This document shows, piece by piece, positions 1-8,519 of a stretch of 64,000 bases of DNA (position 1 is its first letter; each line of letters begins with the position of its first letter). Both the position numbers and the translations under genes were made by a program. Origin of the DNA: Bradyrhizobium sp. SRS-191 (lineage in GTDB: Bacteria; Pseudomonadota; Alphaproteobacteria; Rhizobiales; Xanthobacteraceae); assembly GCF_024586915.1 (NCBI RefSeq), contig NZ_JANBVS010000002.1, positions 496,001 to 560,000 of the forward strand. Reading direction: 5' to 3'. Below the pieces are notes generated by a model. It saw only the letters and a program-made list of their open reading frames with translations, was not told the origin of the DNA and ran no database searches.

Positions 1-744
1 GAGCGTCCCATGCTTCAACAGCTTGATGCCGATGCGCGCGGAATCGTCGATCGGCACGATCTGGTCATCCTCGCCATGCATCAGCAGCACCGGCACGTCG
101 ATTGCCTTCAGATCCTCGGTGAAGTCGGTCTCCGAGAACGCCTTGATGCAGTCATAGTGCGCCTTGGCGCCGCCCATCATGCCCTGGCGCCACCAGTTGC
201 GGATCACGCCTTCGGAGATCTTGGCGCCGTCGCGGTTGAAGCCGTAGAACGGGCCGGTCGGGATATCCAGGAAGAACTGCGCGCGGTTGGCGGCGAGCGC
301 CGTGCGGAAGCCGTCGAACACCTCGATCGGCAATCCGCCCGGATTGCTCTCGGTCTTCAACATGATCGGTGGCACCGCGCCGAGCAGCGCTGCCTTGGCG
401 ACGCGGCCCTTGCCGTGCTTCGCCACGTAGCGCGCGACCTCGCCGCCGCCGGTGGAATGGCCGACGTGAACGGCGTCCTTCAGGTCGAGCTTGGCGGCGA
501 GTGCCGCGACGTCGGCCGCATAGGTGTCCATCTCGTTGCCGTTCTCGGTCTGGCTCGAGCGGCCATGGCCGCGGCGGTCATGCGCGATGACGCGAAAGCC
601 CTTGTCGAGGAAGAACAGCATCTGCGCGTCCCAGTCGTCGGACGACAGCGGCCAGCCGTGATGGAAGACGATGGGCCGCCCCGAGCCCCAATCCTTGTAG
701 AAGATCTGCGTGCCGTCCGATGTCGTCACGAATCCTGAGCTCAT
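1..744 (-). CDS. alpha/beta hydrolase, non-haem chloroperoxidase-like (3' end cut off)
   Basis: The gene reads leftward and runs off the window edge, so about 248 N-terminal residues are visible. It starts [20 protein letters not shown]. The visible landmarks are an oxyanion-hole HGWPLS near residue 30, GHGRS near 60, and a nucleophile elbow GHSTGGGE near 95. A late HGEDDQIVP segment carries the probable acid residue. The catalytic His lies outside the window. This order is that of cofactor-free haloperoxidase/esterase-type alpha/beta hydrolases, which are usually about 270-280 residues, so only some 25-30 residues are missing. The true substrate cannot be deduced; many members annotated as chloroperoxidases are esterases. 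The gene is divergent from parC. Confidence 0.85.
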   Translation of the reverse strand, partial: MSSGFVTTSDGTQIFYKDWGSGRPIVFHHGWPLSSDDWDAQMLFFLDKGFRVIAHDRRGHGRSSQTENGNEMDTYAADVAALAAKLDLKDAVHVGHSTGGGEVARYVAKHGKGRVAKAALLGAVPPIMLKTESNPGGLPIEVFDGFRTALAANRAQFFLDIPTGPFYGFNRDGAKISEGVIRNWWRQGMMGGAKAHYDCIKAFSETDFTEDLKAIDVPVLLMHGEDDQIVPIDDSARIGIKLLKHGTL

Positions 745-1138
745 GGGTGTGCCTTTCTGATGGGAAGAGAGCGGCTGCGGTCAAGGCGCAGCCCGCCTGC
801 TGTCCGCGTCACCAGACGATGTCGGGGATGCGACGCCCGCGCAGCATAACGGTAGCCGGTGACATTCTCAGCAATACTCAGGTCGATGCGACATTGTTGC
901 GCTCCACGAGACTGCGCGCCGGCTGCTCAATCGATGAGCTGACCGCCGCAATGGGCGGTGAACTGAGACTGCTCACTTTCGCAGCCCCCGCCCGGTTCCG
1001 CGGCAGATCCCCGCGAATCGCGCCGCGGAACCGTTCGAGCCCATCGTTGCGCCGCGGCCCGCGATCGCATAAAGCCTGTTCCCAAATCGTTCACGTTGGC
1101 TCAAGCTCATGGGCTAACCCACTGAAAGCTCGACGCTT
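745..1138. other. intergenic region between divergent hydrolase and parC
   Basis: I see no convincing gene here. An 11-bp inverted repeat (993-1003 and 1023-1033, arms CGGTTCCGCGG/CCGCGGAACCG) could form a hairpin about 110 bases before parC. Promoters for both divergent genes should lie here, but I cannot pick them out with confidence. Confidence 0.4.
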
Positions 1139-3391
1139 ATGGGAAAAACACTGATTCCGCCGGAGCCGGCGGAGATTCACGAGGTCGCGCTGCGCGAGGC
1201 GCTGGAAGAGCGCTATCTGGCCTACGCGCTCTCCACCATCATGCACCGCGCGCTGCCCGACGCCCGCGACGGCCTCAAACCCGTGCACCGGCGCATCCTC
1301 TACGGGATGCGGCTGCTGCGGCTCGATCCCGGCACGGCGTTCAAGAAGTCGGCCAAGATCGTCGGCGACGTGATGGGTTCGTTCCATCCGCATGGCGACC
1401 AGGCGATCTACGACGCGATGGTGCGTCTCGCCCAGGATTTCTCCTCGCGTTATCCGCTGGTCGACGGCCAGGGCAATTTCGGCAATATCGACGGCGATAA
1501 CCCGGCTGCCTACCGCTACACCGAAGCGCGCATGACCGATGTCGCGCGGCTGCTGCTCGAAGGCATCGACGAGGACGGCGTCGAGTTCCGGCCGAACTAT
1601 GACGGCCAGTCGAAGGAGCCGGTGGTGCTGCCCGGCGGCTTCCCGAACCTGCTCGCCAACGGTGCGCAGGGCATCGCGGTGGGCATGGCAACCTCGATCC
1701 CGCCGCACAACGCCGCCGAGCTGTGCGACGCCGCGCTGCATCTGATCGAGAAGCCCGATGCGAAGTCGCGCGCGCTGCTGCGCTGGGTGAAGGGCCCGGA
1801 CTTTCCGACCGGCGGCACCGTGATCGACTCCAAGGAGCAGATCATCGAGGCCTACACCACCGGCCGCGGCGCGTTCCGCGTCCGCGCCAAGTGGAAGCAG
1901 GAGGAGGGTAACCGCGGCACCTGGATCGTGGTCATCACCGAGATCCCGTATCTCGTGCAGAAGTCGCGTCTGGTCGAGAAGATCGCCGAACTGCTCAACG
2001 AGAAGAAGCTGCCGCTGGTCGGCGACGTCCGCGACGAATCCGCCGAGGACGTGCGGCTCGTGATCGAGCCGAAGTCGAAGAACGTCGATCCCGCGCTGAT
2101 GATGGAATCGCTGTTCCGGCTCACGGATCTCGAGAGCAAGATTCCGCTGAACCTCAACGTGCTGATCAAGGGCAAGATTCCGAAGGTGGTCGGGCTGGCC
2201 GAGTGCCTGCGCGAATGGCTCGACCATCTGCGCGACGTACTGCTGCGGCGCTCGAACTACCGCAAGAAGCAGATCGAGAACCGGCTGGAGATTCTCGGCG
2301 GCTATCTGATCGCCTATCTCAACATCGACGAGGTGATCCGGATCATCCGCACCGAGGACGAGCCGAAGCCGGTTCTGATGAAGACCTTCAAGCTCACCGA
2401 GGTGCAGGCCGAGGCGATCCTCAACATGCGCCTGCGTTCTTTGCGCAAGCTCGAGGAGATGGAGATCCGCACCGAGGACAAGAACCTGCGCGGCGAGCTC
2501 AAGGGCATCAACGAGCTGCTCGCCTCCGAGCCGTTGCAGTGGGCCAAGGTCGGCGATCAGGTCAAGACCGTGCGCGACCTGTTCGGGCCGAAGACGCCGC
2601 TCGGCAAGCGCCGCACGAATTTTGCCGACGCGCCGGAGCATGATCTGGCTGCGATCGAAGAGGCCTTCATCGAGCGCGAGCCGGTCACGGTGGTGGTCTC
2701 CGAGAAGGGCTGGGTGCGCACGCTGAAAGGTCACGTCGCCGATCTGTCGAACCTGCAGTTCAAGACCGACGACCAGCTCGGCCAATCCTTCTTCGCCGAG
2801 AACACCTCCAAGGTATTGCTGTTCGCGACCAACGGCAAGTTCTACTCGCTCGATGTCGGCAAGCTGCCCGGCGGCCGCGGCCATGGCGAGCCGATCCGCA
2901 TGTTCATCGATCTCGACCAGGACGCCTCGATCGTCTCGATGTTCGTCACCAAGGGGGAGCGCAAGTTCCTGGTGGCCGCGTCCGACGGCCAGGGTTTTGT
3001 CGTCAAGGAAGAGGATTGCGTCAGCAACACCCGCAAGGGCAAGCAGGTGCTGAACGTCACGGCGCCGGCCGAGGCGCGCGCGATCACCACCGTCACGGGC
3101 GATCAGGTCGCGGTCATCGGCACCAACCACAAGATGGTGGTGTTCGGCCTCGACCAGGTGCCGGAGATGGCGCGCGGCCGCGGCGTCCGTCTGCAGAAAT
3201 ACACCAGCGCGCAGCTGTCCGACGTCACCACGTTCGAGCAGAAGCAGGGCCTGGCCTGGAAGGATTCCGCGGGACGCGACCAGGGCCTGAGCTGGAAGGA
3301 CCTCGCCGACTACCGCGGCAACCGCGCCGACGCCGGCCGCATCGCGCAGGGCCTGCCGAAGTCGAACAAGTTCAACCGGCCGATCGAGTGA
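1139..3391 (+). CDS. parC: DNA topoisomerase IV subunit A
   Basis: This is the 750-residue A subunit of topoisomerase IV, which with ParE decatenates daughter chromosomes. The breakage-reunion domain is clear: [20 protein letters not shown] near residues 31-50, the quinolone-region helix [10 protein letters not shown] at 83-92, and the catalytic tyrosine Y127 in YRYTEAR. The C-terminal part holds beta-pinwheel blades. The length and the short ParC-type C-terminus favour ParC over GyrA. The residue matching the quinolone-contact Ser of E. coli ParC (Ser80) is Gln88, followed by Asp92 at the second contact position. A large antisense ORF over this gene is a composition artefact. The start at the first ATG fits the family N-terminus, although the Shine-Dalgarno is weak. 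Confidence 0.95.
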   Translation: MGKTLIPPEPAEIHEVALREALEERYLAYALSTIMHRALPDARDGLKPVHRRILYGMRLLRLDPGTAFKKSAKIVGDVMGSFHPHGDQAIYDAMVRLAQDFSSRYPLVDGQGNFGNIDGDNPAAYRYTEARMTDVARLLLEGIDEDGVEFRPNYDGQSKEPVVLPGGFPNLLANGAQGIAVGMATSIPPHNAAELCDAALHLIEKPDAKSRALLRWVKGPDFPTGGTVIDSKEQIIEAYTTGRGAFRVRAKWKQEEGNRGTWIVVITEIPYLVQKSRLVEKIAELLNEKKLPLVGDVRDESAEDVRLVIEPKSKNVDPALMMESLFRLTDLESKIPLNLNVLIKGKIPKVVGLAECLREWLDHLRDVLLRRSNYRKKQIENRLEILGGYLIAYLNIDEVIRIIRTEDEPKPVLMKTFKLTEVQAEAILNMRLRSLRKLEEMEIRTEDKNLRGELKGINELLASEPLQWAKVGDQVKTVRDLFGPKTPLGKRRTNFADAPEHDLAAIEEAFIEREPVTVVVSEKGWVRTLKGHVADLSNLQFKTDDQLGQSFFAENTSKVLLFATNGKFYSLDVGKLPGGRGHGEPIRMFIDLDQDASIVSMFVTKGERKFLVAASDGQGFVVKEEDCVSNTRKGKQVLNVTAPAEARAITTVTGDQVAVIGTNHKMVVFGLDQVPEMARGRGVRLQKYTSAQLSDVTTFEQKQGLAWKDSAGRDQGLSWKDLADYRGNRADAGRIAQGLPKSNKFNRPIE

Positions 3392-3472
3392 GGCGGGCAG
3401 GCGTGAGATGAGCGAAGCTTCGACATCGTACGCCTGTTCGGCAAGCCATCGGCTGGTGCAACACATGAGGTC

Positions 3473-3620
3473 GTCGTCCCGGGCAAGCCCCGCGCGCACA
3501 GCGCGGGGGGCGCCGACCCGGGACCCATAACCACAGGACGCGGGATGGGGCAGGCTGGAACGACGCGCGCACCAACCGATTGCCGCCGGTGGTCATGGGT
3601 CCCGGCGTTCGCCGAGACGA
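3473..3620. repeat. imperfect palindromic intergenic repeat (family A)
   Basis: The element opens with GTCGTCCCGGGCAAGCC and closes with GAGACGACA. Internal arms GGGACCCATAACCAC (3520-3534) and GTGGTCATGGGTCCC (3589-3603) pair. The same arms recur at 53609-53763, so this is a dispersed family. It lies just before the CDF transporter gene and would supply false N-terminal residues if an upstream ATG were used. Confidence 0.75.
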
Positions 3621-3657
3621 CATCGAGAGCAATCATCAGCAGCGAATGTTAGGTCGC

Positions 3658-4638
3658 ATGGCGCAGTCGCATTCCCATCACGACGACCATGACCACGACG
3701 ACCATGATCATCATGGCCATGCTCACTCCTCGTCACATTCTCACTCCCACGCCGGCCACAGCCACGCCCCCACCAGCTTCGGCGCGGCGTTCGCAATCGG
3801 CGTCTCGCTCAACACAATCTTCGTCATCGCCGAGCTCGTGTTCGGCTATGCCGCGAACTCGCTGGCGCTGATCTCCGACGCCATTCACAATCTCTCCGAC
3901 GTGATGTCGCTGCTGCTGGCCTGGGGTGCGCTGTGGCTCTCCGGCCGCCGGCCGACCGACCGCCACACCTACGGCTATCGCCGCGCCTCCATTCTCGCCG
4001 CGCTGATCAATGCCGGCCTGCTGCTGCTCGTGGTCGGCGGCATCGGCGTCGAGGCGTTCGACCGCCTGCGCAATCTGGGCGAGGTGGCCGGCGTCACCGT
4101 GCTGTGGGTCGCAGCGCTCGGCATCGTCATCAACGGCGCAACCGCGCTGCTGTTCATGCGCGGCCGCGACACCGACCTCAACATCCGCGGCGCCTATCTG
4201 CACATGGCGGCCGATGCAGCCGTTTCGTTCGGCGTCGTCGTCGCGGCTGTCATCACGATCTGGACCGGCTGGCTGTGGGTCGATCCGATCGTCAGCATCG
4301 TCATCGCCCTCGTCGTTCTGCTCAGCGGCTGGGATCTCGCCCGCGACAGCGTCAATCTCGCGCTCGACGCCGTGCCGCGCGACATCGCGTTGCCGGCGGT
4401 GCGCGACTATCTCGCTTCGCTCGACGGCGTCAGCGAGGTCCACGACCTCCACGTCTGGGCGATGAGCACCAACGAGACCGCGTTGACCGCGCATCTCGTG
4501 TGCCCCGGCGGCACCGACGACGCCTTCCTGCACCGGGCGTGCGCCGAGCTGTCGCGCCGCTTCAACATCCAGCATCCGACCCTGCAGATCGAGGTCGACG
4601 GCAAGCCATGCAAACTCGCGCCAGCCGACGTGGTGTGA
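3658..4638 (+). CDS. cation diffusion facilitator, CzcD/ZitB-like metal exporter
   Basis: This 326-residue inner-membrane proton antiporter is expected to export Zn2+, and perhaps Cd2+ or Co2+, from the cytoplasm. The N-terminus (residues 5-36) is almost solid His/Asp/Ser, a cytoplasmic metal-binding tail. Six transmembrane helices follow. The two intramembrane half-sites are of the zinc-type HxxxD form: H77-D81 in DAIHNLSD and H182-D186 in LHMAAD. A C-terminal ferredoxin-like domain contains DLHVWAM. I chose 3658 as the start because the upstream ATGs at 3580 and 3646 lie in or next to a repeat. It converges with chrA. Exact metal specificity is inferred. Confidence 0.9.
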   Translation: MAQSHSHHDDHDHDDHDHHGHAHSSSHSHSHAGHSHAPTSFGAAFAIGVSLNTIFVIAELVFGYAANSLALISDAIHNLSDVMSLLLAWGALWLSGRRPTDRHTYGYRRASILAALINAGLLLLVVGGIGVEAFDRLRNLGEVAGVTVLWVAALGIVINGATALLFMRGRDTDLNIRGAYLHMAADAAVSFGVVVAAVITIWTGWLWVDPIVSIVIALVVLLSGWDLARDSVNLALDAVPRDIALPAVRDYLASLDGVSEVHDLHVWAMSTNETALTAHLVCPGGTDDAFLHRACAELSRRFNIQHPTLQIEVDGKPCKLAPADVV

Positions 4639-4650
4639 GGAGACGATGCG

Positions 4651-6042
4651 TCAGCTCCATCCCGCCAGCCTGATCAGCACACCGGCGGCGCAGGCGGCGG
4701 CGAGCACCGTGAGCATGCCGAGCTTGAAACGGAGGATGGCGAGCGCCGCGGCCAGCGACAGCAGCAGCGCGGCGCCGTCGACGCTGGACAGCACCGGCGC
4801 ATCAAAGTCGAGCCCGAAGCCGCTGACCGGTACGGTCTGGCGGAACAACGTATGCAGCGCGAACCAGATCGAGAGGTTGAGGATCACGCCGACCACGGCC
4901 GCAGTGATCGCGCCGAGCGCGCCTGCCAGCCCCTTGTTGCCGCGCAGGCGCTCGATATACGGCGCGCCGACGAAGATCCACAGGAAGCATGGCGCGAACG
5001 TCACCCAGGTCGCGAGCAGGCCGCCCAGCGTGCCCGCGATCAGCGGCGAGAACGACCCGGGATCGCGCGACGCGGCGACGAAGCCGACGAATTGCAGCAC
5101 CATGATCAAGGGGCCCGGCGTGGTCTCGGCCATGCCGAGCCCGTCCAGCATCTCCGCAGGCTTCAGCCAGTGATAGTGCTCGACCGCCTGCTGCCCGACA
5201 TAGGCGAGCACCGCATAGGCGCCGCCGAACGTCACCATGGCCATCTTGCTGAAGAACAGCGCGATCTGGCTGAACGTGCTGCCGCTGCCCGTGGTCGTGA
5301 CGATCGCGGCGACCGGAACCAGCCACAGCGCGAGCCAGACCAGCGCGGTGACCAATGTGCGGCGCGCATTCGGCTTGGCATGCTCCGGCATGATCTCACC
5401 GAGCGCGCTGTCGCCATCGCCGTTGCCGCTGGAGCCATGACCCGCGGCGGCGAATTCCGGCCGGCCGGCGCGCGCGCCGAGATAGCCGATCAGGCCGGCG
5501 GCGACGATGATCAGCGGGAAGGGCACAGCGAAGAAGAAGATCGCGATGAAGGCCGCTGCCGCCAGCCCGATCATGACGTTGTTGCGCAATGCGCGGCTGC
5601 CGACGCGCACCACGGCCTGGATCACGATCGCGAGTACCGCCGCCTTCAGGCCGAAGAACAGCGCCTCGACGAACCAGACATGGCCGAACGCGACGTAGAT
5701 CCAGCTCAACGCCATGATCGCGACGATGCCGGGCAGGATGAACAGGCCGCCGGCCATCAGGCCGCCGGCGGTCCGGTGCATCAGCCAGCCGATATAGGTC
5801 GCGAGCTGCTGCGCCTCCGGGCCGGGCAACAGCATGCAGTAGTTCAGCGCATGCAGGAATCGGCTCTCCGACACCCACCGCTTCTCGTCGACGATGATCC
5901 GGTGCATCACCGCGATCTGTCCGGCCGGGCCGCCGAACGACAGCGACGCCACGCGCAGCCAGACCTTGAATGCCTCGGCGAAGCTGACGCCATGGCCGGC
6001 GTCAGCCTCAGAGGGGGCAGTCGATGAGACCAGCTCGGTCAT
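4651..6042 (-). CDS. chrA: chromate transporter, two-domain CHR family
   Basis: This 463-residue membrane protein of the CHR superfamily exports chromate. It has the two homologous halves of long-chain ChrA. The first half shows SFGGPAGQIAVMHR and LPGPEAQQLATYIG; the second shows TFGGAYAVLAYVGQQ and TTPGPLIMVLQFVG. A hydrophilic, glycine- and histidine-containing linker joins them near residues 205-235. The start codon overlaps the stop of the rhodanese-ChrB gene as ATGA, so the two are translationally coupled and almost certainly one operon reading leftward. The family assignment is secure; actual chromate resistance is inferred. Confidence 0.93.
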   Translation of the reverse strand: MTELVSSTAPSEADAGHGVSFAEAFKVWLRVASLSFGGPAGQIAVMHRIIVDEKRWVSESRFLHALNYCMLLPGPEAQQLATYIGWLMHRTAGGLMAGGLFILPGIVAIMALSWIYVAFGHVWFVEALFFGLKAAVLAIVIQAVVRVGSRALRNNVMIGLAAAAFIAIFFFAVPFPLIIVAAGLIGYLGARAGRPEFAAAGHGSSGNGDGDSALGEIMPEHAKPNARRTLVTALVWLALWLVPVAAIVTTTGSGSTFSQIALFFSKMAMVTFGGAYAVLAYVGQQAVEHYHWLKPAEMLDGLGMAETTPGPLIMVLQFVGFVAASRDPGSFSPLIAGTLGGLLATWVTFAPCFLWIFVGAPYIERLRGNKGLAGALGAITAAVVGVILNLSIWFALHTLFRQTVPVSGFGLDFDAPVLSSVDGAALLLSLAAALAILRFKLGMLTVLAAACAAGVLIRLAGWS

Positions 6043-6857
6043 GGCTTCACCTTGTTGGTCGGCCAGTTGTGCGATTCGCTCGTGGCATCCCGGCACCAGC
6101 GATAGAACGCATCATAGAGGCCAAGGCCAGCCTCGAGTTGGGTGAGATCGTCATCGTACATGCGGGACAGGCCGAGCGACGCGGCGAGCAGGCCCGGCGC
6201 CTCCTGGCTGAGATCGAGCCGGGCGGTATCTGCCGCGCGCACGATGGTAGCGAGCCGCTGCAGGGCAGGGGTCGTCAGCCCGAATTCTTCGACCATCACG
6301 TCGAAGGTGCAGAGCTCACCGCGATGACTCCAGAAGGTGTTCTCGACATCGAACGGCGCGGCCTGGAAGCGTTCGGCGACCGCCATGACCTCGGATGGCG
6401 CGACGTACAGAAACACGGCCTGCGGGTCGACGAAGCGACGGATCAGCCAGGGACAGGCGATGCGGTCGATCTTCGGGCGGGCGCGCGTCACCCAGACGGT
6501 TCGCCCGTCGGCATCGCGCGGCGGCAGCCTGGCGACCGGAACGAGCGGCAAGCCCGCCGCCGTCCAGGCCTCGAAACCACCCTCGAGATTTTCGGCCGAG
6601 GCCTTGGCAACCCGCAGCCAGGCCGCCGCACCATGGGACAGCTTGGCGCCACGCTGGCAGATGACGATCACCGATCGGCCGGCGAATTCAGTGCTCCACT
6701 GCGCGGCCTGCAGCGCGGGGCGCCGGACCGCGCCGGGAATGAGCCGGGGATCGGCGGCGAAATCCTCGTCGGTACGAACGTCGATCAGGACCGGGCCCTG
6801 CGGGGTTCCGATCAGACGGCTGAGCTTGTCTGGAGATATCGATGCGAAGGATGACAT
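6039..6857 (-). CDS. rhodanese domain fused to ChrB C-terminal (chromate resistance) domain
   Basis: This is a 272-residue cytosolic protein. Residues about 8-108 form a rhodanese domain with LIDVRTDEDF and an active-site loop CQRGAKLS centred on Cys67, so a persulfide-carrying Cys is present. Residues about 120-260 match the ChrB C-terminal domain, with the signature WVTRARPKIDRIACPWLIRR. Canonical ChrB has a different N-terminal region and acts as a chromate-responsive regulator. Here that region is replaced by a sulfurtransferase module and no HTH is visible, so an enzymatic or redox role next to ChrA is more likely than DNA binding. The gene is first in a coupled operon with chrA. About 200 bases separate it from the divergent dmeF-like gene. 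Confidence 0.88.
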   Translation of the reverse strand: MSSFASISPDKLSRLIGTPQGPVLIDVRTDEDFAADPRLIPGAVRRPALQAAQWSTEFAGRSVIVICQRGAKLSHGAAAWLRVAKASAENLEGGFEAWTAAGLPLVPVARLPPRDADGRTVWVTRARPKIDRIACPWLIRRFVDPQAVFLYVAPSEVMAVAERFQAAPFDVENTFWSHRGELCTFDVMVEEFGLTTPALQRLATIVRAADTARLDLSQEAPGLLAASLGLSRMYDDDLTQLEAGLGLYDAFYRWCRDATSESHNWPTNKVKP

Positions 6858-7056
6858 GATGCGTCCTCGTGCGAGAATGACGGGACGCGATACTTGGGCA
6901 TGTCGCCTCGTGGGGAGATCGCGATGTCCCCATATGGAACATTACAGCGGAACCGGTTTGCGCTGTCAATCGTGGTGCAGGGCGGCTACGTCCCCTTGTG
7001 GTAACGTGGGGACCGCGCCCCGCGGGGCGTGCCGAGACCGATGAGGAGAATGGCCG

Positions 7057-8037
7057 ATGCCATCACAAGCCGATCATTGGGCGCATGATCACATCTTCCT
7101 CGGCGCCCAGCACGAGCGAAACGAGCGTCGCACCTGGTTCGTGGTCGGCCTGACGCTGGTGATGATGGTCGGCGAGATCGCGGCCGGCTCGCTGTTCGGC
7201 TCGATGGCGCTGCTCGCCGATGGCTGGCACATGGGCACGCATGCGGCGGCGCTCGGGATTGCAGGGCTCGCTTATCTCTTTGCCCGCCGGCACGCCCGCA
7301 ATCCCTCCTTCAGCTTCGGCACCGGCAAGTTCGGCGAGCTCGCGGCGTTCTCCAGCGCGCTTATCCTGCTGATCATCGCCGTCCAGGTCGCCTATGAGAG
7401 CGCGGTCCGGTTGTTCAACCCCGAGCCGATCGCCTATGGCGAGGCGATCGCGGTGGCCGTTCTCGGTCTGCTCGTCAATCTCGTCAGCGCGTGGCTGCTG
7501 GCCGGCGAGCACCAGCACCACCATCATGGTCACCACGATCACGAGGGTCATCATCACGACGATCACGGCGACCACGATGATCACCATCACGACCACCATC
7601 ATCATGGTCACCACGACAACAATCTGCGTGCGGCCTATCTGCACGTGCTGGCGGACGCGGCGACCTCGCTGCTGGCGATCGGCGCACTCCTGATCGGCAT
7701 GTATCTGGGCTGGAGCTGGGCCGATGCGGCCGTGGGTCTGATCGGCAGCGTCGTGATCGCAAGCTGGGCCTATGGGCTGATCCGCGATGCCGGCGCGGTG
7801 CTGCTCGATGTCAATGGCGACCGGCGCCTGGAGGCAACGATCAGGGCGCGGCTGGAGGCGGGCGGCGACCGCGTCACCGACCTGCATCTGTGGCAGGTCG
7901 GGCCCGGCCATCGCGCCGTCGTCGTTTCGATCGTCTCTCATTCCCCTCTGGCGCCTGCCATGTACAAGCAACGCCTGAGGGACCTGCACGGCCTGAGCCA
8001 CGTCACCGTCGAGGTGGAGCACGGCCTGCACGCCTGA
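7057..8037 (+). CDS. dmeF: DmeF-like Co2+/Ni2+ exporter, CDF family
   Basis: This is a 326-residue cation diffusion facilitator of the DmeF type. It begins with the typical HDHIFLGAQHERNERRT stretch and has six membrane helices. The first intramembrane site is D55-GW-H58-MGT-H62, an HxxxH arrangement unlike the HxxxD of the neighbouring CDF at 3658. The second is H196-D200. Between helices 4 and 5 lies a loop of about 38 residues that is almost entirely His, Asp and Gly (residues 151-188). These features are associated with cobalt and nickel export. GAGGAGA about 10 bases upstream supports the start. No DmeR-type regulator is adjacent. arsC follows after 36 bases. Confidence 0.88.
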   Translation: MPSQADHWAHDHIFLGAQHERNERRTWFVVGLTLVMMVGEIAAGSLFGSMALLADGWHMGTHAAALGIAGLAYLFARRHARNPSFSFGTGKFGELAAFSSALILLIIAVQVAYESAVRLFNPEPIAYGEAIAVAVLGLLVNLVSAWLLAGEHQHHHHGHHDHEGHHHDDHGDHDDHHHDHHHHGHHDNNLRAAYLHVLADAATSLLAIGALLIGMYLGWSWADAAVGLIGSVVIASWAYGLIRDAGAVLLDVNGDRRLEATIRARLEAGGDRVTDLHLWQVGPGHRAVVVSIVSHSPLAPAMYKQRLRDLHGLSHVTVEVEHGLHA

Positions 8038-8073
8038 GACCTGGTTATTGATTGAAGTTGGGGATCTGTTTGA

Positions 8074-8478
8074 ATGACTGTCACGATCTTTCACAATCCT
8101 GCCTGCGGCACGTCGCGCAACACGCTGGCGATGATCCGTGCCTCGGGAGAGGAGCCGGATGTGATCGAATATCTGAAGACACCGCCGAGCCGCGAGCAAC
8201 TGATCGCGCTGATCAACGCGATGGGGATCAAGGTGCGCGACGTGCTGCGCGAGAAGGGCACGCCCTTCGCCGAACTCGGTCTCGGCGATCCCAAATGGAC
8301 CGACGACCAGCTGATCGAGGCGATGCTCGCGCATCCGATCCTGATCAACCGGCCGATCGTGGTGACGGGCAAGGGGGCGCGGCTGTGCCGCCCGTCCGAG
8401 CTCGTGCTCGACCTGCTCGACCATCCCGTCGCCTCGTTCACCAAGGAGGATGGCGAGGTGGTCAGCCGGCCTGCCTGA
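8074..8478 (+). CDS. arsC: glutaredoxin-dependent arsenate reductase
   Basis: This 134-residue protein of the ArsC/Spx thioredoxin-like fold reduces arsenate to arsenite with glutathione and glutaredoxin. The catalytic Cys11 sits in NPACGTSRNT. The conserved arginines appear in the VVTGKGARLCRP region and earlier, as in the E. coli plasmid ArsC type. No ars operon (arsR, arsB, acr3) is adjacent, so the reductase sits in a mixed metal and stress cluster. Spacing of 36 bases from dmeF and 41 bases to the cyclase gene is compatible with one transcript, but this is not shown. Confidence 0.92.
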   Translation: MTVTIFHNPACGTSRNTLAMIRASGEEPDVIEYLKTPPSREQLIALINAMGIKVRDVLREKGTPFAELGLGDPKWTDDQLIEAMLAHPILINRPIVVTGKGARLCRPSELVLDLLDHPVASFTKEDGEVVSRPA

Positions 8479-8519
8479 CGCTTTGCCGCACGTGTTGCGA
8501 GAAACTGGTGAGTTGAACC

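Noticed and set aside
1091..3499. 802-residue minus-strand ORF over parC
   Set aside because: It is antisense to an unambiguous parC. Its His/Asp/Arg/Leu-rich composition is what high GC gives in the complementary frame, and no domain is visible.
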